The position numbers and the translations under genes were made by a program. 64,000 nucleotides of DNA, taken from contig QYRS01000015.1 of the NCBI GenBank assembly GCA_006503535.1, positions 558,001-622,000 of the forward strand, written 5' to 3'. How positions within the stretch are numbered: the stretch's first letter is position 1; every line of letters begins with the position of its first letter. The notes beneath the pieces are model-generated. The model was not told where the DNA came from and made no database searches. It worked only from the letters and a program-made list of their open reading frames with translations. Below, piece after piece: positions 45,319-56,946 of this stretch. The DNA is from Arthrinium phaeospermum. Its lineage: Eukaryota; Ascomycota; Sordariomycetes; Amphisphaeriales; Apiosporaceae.

Positions 45319-47596
45319 CAATATCCTCGGGCAATCATCACAGCCTCTTCCCTGCCTTGGCAAAACCGTGCCGGTCAGTCAGGCCTCCATAGCCCTCAGT
45401 TGTACACTAGTATTGGGCCGTATAGAGTGGGTTCTTGCACGACCACAGGCATTCAAGTGAGGCTGGTCATCAACTCTGAGTCACTCCGGCGGGGAAATCG
45501 CTTGTCCCGTCTCAATGGGACTATGTTTGCTCACCCCCAGCTAGGGCCGTATCAACATGTTCAATATTTACGAATGCAGATTGATGGGTTTGGAGAATGC
45601 GGGTAGTCAAGGCTTATCCTCTTCACGAGTTTGCATGACCAGGAGAATGATCGATATGGCATGGCCGTTATGGACAGCAGATTCCCTGGCTCATGGCAAT
45701 ATCTGATTGCGATCACGGTCGGTTGCGGCCAATTTATATAGTAGCACAAGGCACAGCCGCTTGGATGTACAACGTGACCTGCAAGGCAAGACATATCCAG
45801 CACTGCTTCGACCCCCAATTTTTTATTTGCCCTTCGAAGCCCGTACCTCGCTCTTGTGACTACTTTCCCACTCAGGACGTGCGTGGATGATTGCATCACC
45901 GATGTTACCTGAGAGTGAACCTCGTGAGCCTCCTTCTTGTGGGGGTTGAGTTCAATAGCCCGACACTACGATGCGAGCAATCTTTAGGTAATCTGCATCA
46001 AAAAGTTTCATTGCCGAGTTCCCTTGCTGTTGACACCGCCATGGCCCAGGTTTTCACGGCGATGTGTACTTAAAATGAAAACGTTTGGCCCTCTCTGTAC
46101 AACAGCAGGCAGGCATCTTGTTGCCCCGCCATTTGCCCCGGTGTAGGAATAGTGCACAGCCCTCGAATGATTCACTTACTCGGACGTAGAATGACTAGGT
46201 ATTGAATGGTTGCGTGTCGATCCTCTTTGTCTCAATCCTTTGTCGCCATGCTCGCTACCTGACTGGGCATATATGAGATATCTCCCAATACGCTGAAGAA
46301 ATATGCGAGACAGGAAATGGGAACCAGGCGTGATTGGTTACTCGGTATGTACGCGGGAAAGCATGTACAAGTAAGCAAGCAGCGCAGCAAATCTGATTGA
46401 GTGCCGAACCGGCTTATGCGCGTATCCAGACATGGTTCTCAAGATAAGCTTCAGTGCTAGCGGCTGTCGTGGAACTGCTGTTGCAGCGTCGCAGTGCAGA
46501 AAGAAGGCAGGCAGGCAGTCAGTCTTCTGGGCAGTCGCTGCTGCCAAATGAGGTTTCCTTGTGTGGCGTCTGCGTTGCAGCTAAGAATTCGGCTGCCTCG
46601 TGGGAGACAGAAGCTTAAGTTGCCATCGATGTAAATCGCTTCACCCAGATCCAGTACTGTATGGAAATCCAGATCTGGGCAGGGTAGGGTGTGTGAGTGA
46701 GTGCCGGCCGTGTTCCTGAGTTAGGGACAGGTAATAAGTCGTCATCGTTCGCATTTGGATGCCTTGGCCCTCCCTGCTCCCCCTCCAAGTCCAGTAAACA
46801 TGAGGGCGGCGGGCAGGGGGGGCACCCTGGAGAAAGAGGACCCTGGCCTCCCGCTGGAAGAGGGTGTGCAGATGGGCGGGACAAGATGCTGCGTAGGCGG
46901 CCAACTAACGCCCGTTATCGCCTAGCCCTACTGGAAATAAGGGGGGTGCCGGAGGCTCAGCTGGTCCAACAACCATCACGCACCCTGCCAGTCTTGACTT
47001 GGAACACCGGTCCCCAAGGGAATGTGACAGCCTGGGACCCGTGACACAGGCGTCTATAACCAGTCCCCAACATCGTCGTCTACCTATTCTGCTCTTGTTT
47101 TTTCAACTTGTTCCTTTTGTGTCGTGCAGAACTATTTGAACCCGCCCAACCACTTCGACAGCGCTAGCCACAATTTCCAAAGCACACAGGACTCCGCTAC
47201 TTGAATCATCAGACCCTCGAAGACCTTGGATGTATGTAGTAACGTTTCGTGTCTGGAGTCCTCGCGGTCCTACCCACCGAGTTGGCTGCTGCTATTCACA
47301 GATGGCGTAGGATTGACTCTTACGTAGGGCATGCACCCCATGTCTCGCTAACAGCGCCTCCCTCTCTCTCTTTCTCTATCTCTACTTCTGCTGTGCCTCG
47401 AATTGCCGATGCGCGATTCTGTCATACCGAACTTCGACTTTCATATATATAAGTGGGCGGGCGTAGAGTTACTGCCTAGTTTGGACCTTTTGGTCGGCTT
47501 CAATAACACCCAGTCAGTCAGTCAGTCCTCAGCCGGACACAGCAGTGAAAACAACAACAACAAGCCTACTACGCCTTGGCCTTGGCCAATGTAAGT
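45319..47596. other. Intergenic, 2.3 kb
   Basis: No supported gene. Contains a CT-rich stretch at 47360-47392 and a TATA element at 47444-47453 that probably serves the NLR gene. Confidence 0.5.
47444..47453 (+). promoter_or_regulatory. TATA-like element upstream of the NLR gene
   Basis: TATATATAAG 144 bp before the proposed start codon at 47597 and directly after a pyrimidine-rich tract. Assigned by position and consensus only. Confidence 0.45.
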
Positions 47597-50500
47597 ATGG
47601 TAAGTGATGCATTTCCTGTTATCCATCGCATCTCTTTGCGCTGCGCATCCCATGTATAGACTGTTTGGCGCATTTCATTCTTTCTTGAGGCGCACGTGTT
47701 GAATCAAGCTCGTCCGAACTATGGATGTTTGCGATGGCTTGGTTCGGTCTCAGACCCCGTCTCTATTGGCGTAGTGGCTGAACCTTTGGTTGTCGATAAG
47801 GGGACCGGACGAGGCTATACCTCCTATCAGTCGCTAATAGGTTATCTCTTGACCTCTAGGCCTCGATCAATAAACAGATATCTCGCTTCGAGACGACAGC
47901 TGTATACACACACCCGGATGCGAAGGTCGATGTGGTTCTGGTCCATGGACTCAACGGGGACCCCCAAAGAACTTGGACCGCAAAGAACGACGTCTTCTGG
48001 CCAACGGACCTCCTCCCACATTCGCTTAGGAGTACCCGCGCAAACATCCTCGTGTATGGCTATAATGCAGACGTCTACTCGAAGAAGCATGGCGTCAACC
48101 CGTCTGACAACTTCATATTCATGCACGCGCAAACCCTGGTGACGAGCCTGACGCATTATCGGAAAGATGAGCAGTCGTCGAGTAATCCCATCATCTGGGT
48201 ATGCCACAGCCTGGGCGGTATACTTGTCAAAAGAGCTCTGCTATATTCAAACGACCTGAGGGCATCTCAGCATGAAGACTACCGCCAAATTTTCGTCTCC
48301 ACGTTCGGTATCATCTTTCTGGGCACTCCCCACGTGGGCTCGGACATGGGCTCGTGGGCAGTCATGCTCCAAGGCATGTCGGATGCTGTCGTACCCAAGG
48401 CGTTCTGGCATTCGGAATCTGTACTGCTCAAAACTCTCAAGAGAGACAACGAAACGTTACAAAACATCAACAACCACTTTCTGGACGTCTACCAGCGATT
48501 CAAGATCCTCATGGCTCATGAGAACCACAAGACCGACTTGAAGGGTACCAAGATGCTGGTGGTGGATGCTCAGTCGGCCAGCCCGCAGCTTCCTGGTGTT
48601 ACCTACTTCGCCATCGAAGCAACGCACTCCGGCATGTGCAAATTTGAAAGCCGTAATTCGCCAGGCTACCGGACGGTGGCCATCACCATCAAAGAATGGG
48701 CCGAAGAAGCACCAGATGTGGTTTCGACGAGGTGGCGGGTCGAGGAGGAAGAAAAGTTCGCACGGGCGCAACATGAAATAACAGAGAGGATGCAGCCTTG
48801 GGTAAGCAATGGAACATATGCGATCTTTGGGGCCCGATATTAACGCTACGCAGCTGAAATCGCAACGAGTCGCTCAACAGTCAGGTCAAGGTTCAAGTAC
48901 GTTCTCTGTAGAAACCCCCATTTCAACTCTACCTAGCCCCGGGCGTTCCCATCGGGGTTTGCGTCAAAGCAGATCAGGTCATGTCCTTTTGCCTTATGAG
49001 ATTGAGGAGTTCGTTGATAGCGACGGCGAGTTCGTTGAACGCTGATGTTTGTGGGATATTCGGCTGATTCCTTGTTTTCGTAGCACAAGATCTTGATAAT
49101 CTTAATAAGTCCCTGTCAGAACTCAAGTCTCCTTCAATGCTTGATGCCGTCCATAGGCCCAGCCTTCCAGCTCCAGAAGAACCCGAACAAGCACCCGAGC
49201 CAGGCCCCGCGCCAGGCCCCGAGCCAGGACTCGAGCCCCCATCCCAAGAGTCCACTTCAGACACGGCTCCCTCACGGGATCCCCTATTTGTGAAACCATC
49301 CTCGTTCAAACCCAACACACTATTCAAGGGCCGGGAAAGGGAGATGAAAAAGTTACACAAGATGTTGATGGATAAGGAGAGGCGGTCAATGGGAACCTCT
49401 TCGGTACTCATCCAGTCCATGCCAGGTGGAGGCAAGTCTCACCTGGCTCGTCAGTACGTCTTCGAACATAAAGATGAGTATCCTGGCGGGGTGTTCTGGA
49501 TCAGGTGCAAGTCATTACAAGAGCTGGAGTACGGCTATTGGGATATTGCCAGGTCGGTGGCATCGCAACGAATCAAGCACCTGGACGAAGTGGCGGATAC
49601 CAAGAAAATGGTCCAGCTTGTGCACAGTTGGCTTAGCAACAACGAAGATTGGCTTCTCGTCCTGGATGGTGTTCACTTCGACTACGAAAATCTGGAAGAC
49701 TTTATTCCCTTCGCCAAAAGAACGAGCATAATATACACATCTACCGAGAAGACGACGCCGGAAGACTATCAGTTCGACAACCCCCAGGTGATAGCTCTCG
49801 AGTCGCTCTCAGCGCGAGAAGCCCAGGAGCTGCTTTTGGAAGAGATGGGGAAAAGCAAGCCTTGGAATTCTGATGATCTAAGTCGGGCCCAGGAGCTAGT
49901 CCAGCTCATGGAACGACTGCCGCTCATGATTCATGTAGCTGCTTTGCACTTGAAGGCTACGAGAGAGCCTTTGTCCAAGTATCTCCGATCATATCGAAGT
50001 CGGCCCAAGGCTGGCAATTTGCCGGCTTACCGTGCAGTCAAAGAACAGCTCCAGCACCGTGGCAACGTAGCTGCGCTCAACTTGATGTCGCTTCTTGCCT
50101 TTTTCGGCCAGCACGTCCCGGTGGAGATGCTCGTCCTCGGTGAGCAATACGAACCCTGTGAAGGCGCTGGGGTCTCGCTAACAAGTGATCAGGTATTCGT
50201 GCGTTGGACAAGAGAACCCCGATGAAAACGTATGACCCGCAGACGCGGAGGTCTTCGTTGAACAGTACGCTCAAGGTTCTGATTGCCTTCGCCCTCATCG
50301 AACGTAACGAGAACGACCAAGTTTCCTCCAACAGTGGGAAAAGCTCTCGTAGTGTCGACATGAACCAGGACAGCCTAGACATCCTGAGGATTCACAGCAT
50401 CGTTCAGGCATTCTTCATCGACACCCTGGCCGACGAGAAACAAGCGGCTTTCTGGCTAGAGCGTGCCGTGCGTGTCTTCTGTCACGCTTTTGACGAAAGC

Positions 50501-52673
50501 GACCGCCGAGTCAGAGAGGATTCCACGGCCGGCTTGCCAGAGGACTACCGGAGGTTCCTCATACACGGAAAGAAGTTAGCAACTTGCATAGAACGGTTTG
50601 AGCGGAAGTATCCGGAGCTCGCCGTGCCTTGGGAAGAGCTGGATATGCGCCTAGAAGGCATTCAGGCTAGGATTGACCATCTTTCCAAGAGAAAGCGGTC
50701 AAACGATGAGGAAGGCTCCGGCGAAGCACCCCTTGTGTCGGTCTTTGAGCGCACCAGTAGTAGCTCAGAAGCAGACTCGGTCTCCACTCCTGCTAGCAAT
50801 CCGAGCATAGTCGAATGGAATCTATGGGACGACAACACCACACCCTTAGAGTCGCCATCTGTATACAGCCCTGGCGACTACAACCCATACCATTGGCATG
50901 TCACTTGGCCCTACGGTATGCCAGAGGTGGACGACGACAGCGTGTCGCGGACTGTCACGCCCGAGGCGGCCCCTACCGAGATATTCGAGTCCATCTCAGT
51001 TCCCGAGGCATACGAGCCTGTTAGTATAGCGCCTGCATCAAGCCATCGTACGGTGAAGCGCCACGTGGAACGACGGTATCGAGATCACGCGGGATCCTGG
51101 AGGGCGTCACCGCAGATTCTGAGTGACCCGCGAGTCAGCCTTAGCAGGGAGACCGTGAAGGGGTTCATCAGCCACACGAACACACATGGCACAAGGACAC
51201 CAGCATTCTACCTTCTAACAGCAGCAGAGTCACTGCCAACAGTGATGCCGAGTCAACTCTCAACAAAATATCCAAAGTCAACCCGCCACCGCCGCGGGAG
51301 GATGGCAGCCCTATTGTCGACATGACCAGGTCCCCGCTCACCGACGCGCCGCCGGTACGACCCAAGCTCATCGCAGGCCGTCCATCTTACACCGGAAACC
51401 CTTTCACCGAGCCGTCGTCGCCTGAAGAGGAAATCCCGATCCCCACTTTCTCCCACGTGGTTGGATCGTATCCCGCTCCATCTTCTAGCTATACTGCTCA
51501 CACCATTAAACGTCTGAAGGAGAATGACAGGCCCGTCTCCAACGAGGGTCTTAGCCCCGTCAGAGTTTCGAGCCCGCTGGCGGCAGAACCGCTCACCTCG
51601 GACATGCAACTAGGCAATGAGTCGCCCATCCTTCAGCGTACCTCTCCCAAGCTCCCATCCCCGCCGTTAGTAGGCCGGGTGAGCAGGCCTCCATCTGACC
51701 CACCAAGTCGAACGGCCCACTCGAGTCCAGCTCAGTATACTGGACCTTTCCGACCACCCCCTATTCCTGTCGAAGTGAACACATCCAGTGCTCTGCATAC
51801 CTCACCGGTTAGTTCTTCCAACAGTGTACGGCGGTTGGATTTGTATAGCCGGCCGGAGCCGAGTTTTGCCGACATCAGCGAGGAATCCGAGCAGCACCTC
51901 TCGCACTCGATGTCTTCGATCCGGTCTCAAGTGACTCAAGTTCCGTACCCCCATACCGTCCCGGTGCACCCCACGGGCTATCCGCCAATAGCAGTACACC
52001 CTGCGCCGTGGGCCGCGCCCGTAGATCAACACCCGCAGGGCTACTCCAGTCAGCCTATGAGTCGTGACCACAGTCACCAGAGCTCAAGCAGTACCCACTC
52101 ATTGCCGCTCCCCCACTCCCCCTCAGCGCAGTACCGTTCCAGTAGCCCGCTCGCCCGGAGCCCCTCGCAGAGCCCCCAGATCATGCAGCGACCGCGTTCG
52201 CGTCGACCCAGCGTCGTGGAGACGGAACCTAGTCCGCAATTGGTAGGCTTTGAGCTCGAAACGCCTCCGACCAGCTACAGTCTCTACAACGAATCCATCA
52301 GGGGGAGGCGACGTGCTGAGAGCGCGGCCGACGCTGGTGGCATTAGCAGAGCGAGCGGTACCATATCTGCCGGCCCATCATGGGAGGTGGCGGCGGTGTC
52401 TATCCTGGCGCCATAAGCAATGGAAGGGGCGAGTCCAAACACGCCAAGTTCTGGAGCCGACTGGGACGGCGAGGCAAGAGTCTGGGATCTCAGCATCGCC
52501 GGACCGAGAGTGCAGGAGGGCGGCTCAGGAGGAGCCCCAGGGTGAGCCCTGATCTGAGAGGCGCCAGTGGTGCCTTTGAGGGCATGGCCAGGCACAGCAT
52601 CGAGTGCGGTGAGGCTATGAGCCGGACGGGGTCGGCTGGGTCAGGGGGATCCGACTGGCCGATGGATCGATAG
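47597..52673 (+). CDS. Fungal NLR: SesB-like hydrolase + NB-ARC + disordered tail, two frameshifts
   Basis: STAND-type immune or incompatibility receptor. Proposed exons: 47597-47599 (ATG only), 47860-48801, 48854-48896, 49084-50139 and 50193 onward. The 48.85-49.08 kb junction is uncertain because a second open frame runs on to 49043. The N-terminal alpha/beta hydrolase (about residues 25-265) has VHGLNGD, the nucleophile elbow CHSLGG (Ser118) and the His motif EATHSGMCKF (His257), as in SesB-like domains. A Pro/Glu repeat links to NB-ARC: P-loop MPGGGKSHLARQY, Walker B WLLVLDGV, sensor IIYTSTE and GLPL-like MERLPLMIHVAAL. A winged-helix-like region ends at RIHSIVQAFFIDTL. No TPR, ankyrin or WD40 repeats follow, only about 600 Ser/Pro-rich residues. 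Frame continuity needs one added base near 51190 and one near 52380. Confidence 0.85.
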
Positions 52674-55526
52674 TCGAGTTTGGGTCGAGTTCGCCCGGCC
52701 CTGCCAACGGAGCTGGTGCTCCTCCGACAGGGGTTCCAGGGCCAACGCCAAGGCCAAGTCACACGAGTCGTAGTAAGCGGCAGGGAGGGAAAGGCAGTGG
52801 TGGGGGGAGTGTTGGGCTGGGTATCGTGGGGTAGAGACTAGCTGAGTGTGTTGCGCATCGCGAGGAGAGTAGTAAATAGTATTCGCATTTGTTCGCATTT
52901 TCCCGGTTCGAAAAACGTTGTTTTACCTAGATAGATTGGGAGCATAACTTAGACTAGACCATGTAGCATATCAATTGTTCATTTGTAAACTTTTTACAAT
53001 GCGTTTCGATACGGCCTTTTTGGCTCTCGAAGGATCAGGAAATGAAGTGTGAAGAAGACCTGACCGAGCAGATTGTGAAGCCGCGGTTTGACCAGAATAA
53101 GACCGACCAAGTTCCGGCACGCTTGAGCCGCCAAACACGCGGGCCACCTCTCTCAAAGCTCTTTCCGATCCATCCAATCGTGTTCGCCGGGTCCGACGAC
53201 TGGATACTTGTCATTCAGCGGTAACATGAACCCCGGATGGTGGCGTTGGCGACCAGCCCAGCCATTTGTTGCAGCTCGTCCAGAGGGATGACTTCTTCTG
53301 CTCTCTCCCATCCTGTTTGGAATTTTTCATCCTCTACATTAGAGGAGGCGATTCTCCATTGTCGGCCAAAACTCACAGACAGCGTTCAGCGCCCTGGGAC
53401 CAACTCCCTTTTTTCTGTCTTCTTTTCTTCGCAGGGCCCCCTTTTCAGTTGACGGGTGGTAGAGAAGTTTCCCTTTCCAGTCTTAAGCCTTGCGATAACT
53501 TATACCTAGGTCGTCCTACTCAACTCACAGCTCCGGAACGGAATTAGAGATCGTGTAGTTTAGGGGTTTCAGTATAACACTCGGATTACAAATCACATAA
53601 AAATGTCCTCTAGGATTATAATATACCCCTAAAGTACGGAGTAGGCTTAATAAACGAATAGAAGATTTAGTAATATAAACTAGAGCAGTGTGTTATAATA
53701 GAGATATAATAACCCAGTGGAGTTGTAAAAGGTGCAATAAATATTGCTTATAAAAAGGAGGGTAGTATTACACTCGAAATATAGCTCGCAGGTCGGACGA
53801 GGTTGCCCCTGACTCCAATGCAAGTGCAAGCACAACTATAGGATATTATATTCATGCTTTGTTTCCCATGTCAAATAGATGATGATATCTATAGAAGTAC
53901 ATATTGCTAGATACGGCCGTACTGCTACACCAAAAGACAGTGGAACAAGGAGCCTTCAACATGTATGGAAACGTTATATACAACAATAAGCCACATAGTA
54001 CTATGATCATACTATGTTCACACTGGCCGGCATATATGCAGGAATGGTATTACACGTTGTCTTGTTTGTTACCACGGGGTACCCCCTTTCTACAGCCAAC
54101 CACCCTTCTTTGAACCTTCTGCATATAAGTGATGTTTTATTGAGGCTGAACGAAGCTGGGAACAGGGTGTTGTCACTTCCCAGTCGAGCATTCGCTCTGC
54201 TCCCTGGCCTCCACCAAAGATTAACGATTCGCAATCGACTCTTCCACTAAAAACATTGGCCATGGAGTCTGCTTCTTTTGCTGGCAACTCGAATCTGAGT
54301 TGTCCCCGAGAAAAAGTACATACCCCGGAAAGTGCTAGAGGAAGATTGTGACGTATTCCGTAATCTTCGCAGTGAAGACCATGTGGGAGCCCATCCACGG
54401 ATATTTCCCGTGTGTGTGTGACATGATCCTCTTCTTGTCATATCGGATATCCGTTTCGGCATCCATGGCCCCTCACCGCACACTGAATGGAGGCATTTCT
54501 CCTTCTCTGCCGGCCGCTTATAGAGTCGCAGCCCTCTGCAATAGCGGAGAGATATCGCAGCCCGCTATGATGAACTATGCTCTGTGGCAAGCGCACCAGT
54601 AGCACGAATAGCCTATTTATATCATGGATGCCATGGCGAATAACGGGATTCCCCCTGCTGTTCCGCTGTCAAAGATGGCCGGAGTAGGCTCCAACGCTGT
54701 TCCTGTTGCCCAGCGCAATCGTGACATAGCCGACATGATAGCCGGGTCTGGACGGGTCCAAGCGTGACGGCATCTTGGCGCGGAGTAGTCACCCGAGAAA
54801 CGCTGAAAGTGCATGTTCTACCCGCGTGGTGACTTTCGTGGCGGTCAGCTCTACCCCCAGGTCTGTGGCCGAACCATTCGTGGGATTTATGTGCGCCTGC
54901 AGAATCTCGGTCAGGGTAGCATCGCCCGACCCGTCGTTCGAGTTATATAGCACGTTTCCCCGCATGGCTCTCAATTCGTTTAGGTATAGTAAGTAGACTA
55001 CCGGACTCCGAAAAGGGCTCGCGACATGATGTGTTAGTCGGCGCGCGGCAAGAGGAGTAGGGCCGAAAGACTAGGAGCTATTACTACAGTAAGCCCAGAC
55101 TTGGCCATGGCCCCTTCGGAAGAGTGTCTCAATTGAGAGCGGAGGTCGTTTGTATGCCGTGCCAGTGAATTGGAGCTAAATAGGAAACGCCAGGAATCGG
55201 GGCCGACAGGTGCGGATCCCTCTCACCCCAGCTGGTATAAGCCCCCCGCCAGGCTGGGGTCTGATTGGCCATGCCTACCAAAACCAGTCGGCGGGCTGCT
55301 TGAGCCTGACGCCACATGCTCCTGACAAAACAATTATAGCACTTGGCAGCATCGTCATAGAGGGACTCGAATCATCTATATATGTAGACCTCGACGGCCG
55401 GCGGTAGGCCTGGAGAAGTCATGTTGAGTACCTGCACCAGCTGTTGAATTCGAAGCATCGCCCTCACTTGAAGCCCTCTCCTCTTCTCTCCTCTCCACCA
55501 AGTCACGCTTCAGAGCCCTTCTCAGA
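52674..55526. other. Gene-poor region with AT-rich block
   Basis: 2.85 kb without a supported gene. Minus-strand fragments between 54.3 and 55.0 kb look faintly coding but could not be joined or named. A TATATATG at about 55377 may be the promoter of the GH12 gene. Confidence 0.45.
53530..53900. other. AT-rich block, possible RIP-degraded element
   Basis: A roughly 370-bp stretch much richer in A/T than its surroundings, with many TATA, TAAT and ATTA words and almost no open frame. This is the look of repeat DNA mutated by RIP, but no transposon ends or coding relic were recognised. Confidence 0.4.
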
Positions 55527-56303
55527 ATGAAGTGCACCCTTGTCGTCCTCGGCGCCCTGGCGTCCATGGGCGTGGCCCAGCAGGCCTCGCTCTGTGACCA
55601 GTACGGCTACCACGCCTCGAGCGGCTACTACTTCAACACAACATGTGGGGCAAGGACTCGGGCTCGGGCAGCGGCTGCACCTACGTCGACTACGCGAATA
55701 GTAACAGCGTCGGCTTCCACGTCAACTGGCAATGGGCGGGCGGCGACAACAACGTCAAGGCCTACCCTACGCCGGCCGCACCCTCGACAGCAAGCGCACC
55801 GTCGTCGCCTCCATCGGCTCCATCCAGTCCTCGGCCTCGTGGCAGTACAGCGGCAACAACCTGCGCGCCAACGTCGCCTACGACCTCTTCACCGCCGCCG
55901 ACCCCAACCACGACACCAGCAGCGGCGACTACGAGCTCATGATCTGGCTCGGCCGCCTCGGCGGCATCCAGCCCATCGGCAGCAACGTCGGCACCGTCAA
56001 CGTCGCCGGCAAGACCTGGGAGCTCTGGGACGGCTACAACGGCGCCATGCACTCTTCAGCTTTGTCGCCCCCAGCCAGTCCAACTCCTTCAATGCCAACA
56101 TCAAGGACTTCTTCAACTACCTCTCCAGCAACAAGGGCTTCCCGGCCAACAACCAATATCTCATTAGTAAGTCGTATCGTCGTCCCCAGTTCATAATTGC
56201 GCCATTAGCTGACTCTCTGAAAGCTGCTCAATTCGGAACTGAGCCCTTCACCGGTGGCCCAGCGACGTTCACTGTCTCCAGCTTCTCCCTCAATGCCAAC
56301 TAG
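55527..56303 (+). CDS. Glycoside hydrolase family 12 endoglucanase/xyloglucanase, three frameshifts
   Basis: Secreted retaining endo-glucanase of GH12 acting on cellulose-like or xyloglucan chains. The signal peptide is [21 protein letters not shown]12 text follows but lies in three frames. Frame 1 runs to about 55640 ([12 protein letters not shown]), frame 2 to about 55768 ([36 protein letters not shown]), frame 3 to about 56050, then frame 1 again. The nucleophile Glu is in [18 protein letters not shown] and the acid/base Glu in FGTEPFTGG after the intron. Each change equals loss of one base, the second in a C-run. The 57-nt intron 56167-56223 (GTAAGT to GAAAG) has no stop and is a multiple of three. 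No stop codons or missense damage appear otherwise, so sequence error is as likely as decay. Expected length about 240 aa. Confidence 0.88.
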   Translation: MKCTLVVLGALASMGVAQQASLCDQYGYHASSGYYFNTTCGARTRARAAAAPTSTTRIVTASASTSTGNGRAATTTSRPTLRRPHPRQQAHRRRLHRLHPVLGLVAVQRQQPARQRRLRPLHRRRPQPRHQQRRLRAHDLARPPRRHPAHRQQRRHRQRRRQDLGALGRLQRRHALFSFVAPSQSNSFNANIKDFFNYLSSNKGFPANNQYLISKSYRRPQFIIAPLADSLKAAQFGTEPFTGGPATFTVSSFSLNAN

Positions 56304-56946
56304 GTCCCCAATCAAAGGGGGATTGTCGGCCTGGTCCTCGGCTAAGACGGTTTCATTTTGAGCACCTGCAAAAATGAGAAGCGAACAAACAAGGGAAAAG
56401 TTTACATCCATAGTTTTGTACATAATTATAATCTTCGAGTACCTAGTCAGTCTTTCAGTCAATAAACATGAGAGTCTATCATCATGCCATACCCTTTCCA
56501 AGAGTAGGCACTGAACAAAAACTTATGAGCTTGTGTGGAAACTCGACATAAGTCAGGAACCGTACCAGGTGCTCGCTTGCGCGTTACGACCGGGGATAGA
56601 ACACTGATTGATACGTTAGTCAAAGGATCCGCCATTGAAGGTTGTAAGATTTGGAAGGGCAGTAGTAATTATCAGAGATAGAACATATGGTGTAAAAGAA
56701 TCATGCTTGTGGTACGAGTCATTAACAGCCTCGAAAGGATCATCATATTACTTGGCTTGGGGAAACAGGGAGCTCTGTTAACACTTACTAGGTGGCAAAG
56801 GACTTGCGGATGACCAGGAATGAATGGTACATCACGGCCGTCACGGGATAGAAAGCGCAAGCCCATATTCGTCCCTTATGCGACGCAAAAAAATTCCGAT
56901 TGCTTTATGTACAGTTCTACAAGTCTTGTTTGGTTGGTTTCTGCAT
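56304..56946. other. Convergent intergenic space
   Basis: 3' flanks of two convergent genes; no gene or RNA supported. Confidence 0.5.

Noticed and set aside
54090..54980. Minus-strand fragments of 60-100 codons with protein-like texture
   Set aside because: Stops between fragments, no splice links, no family recognised.
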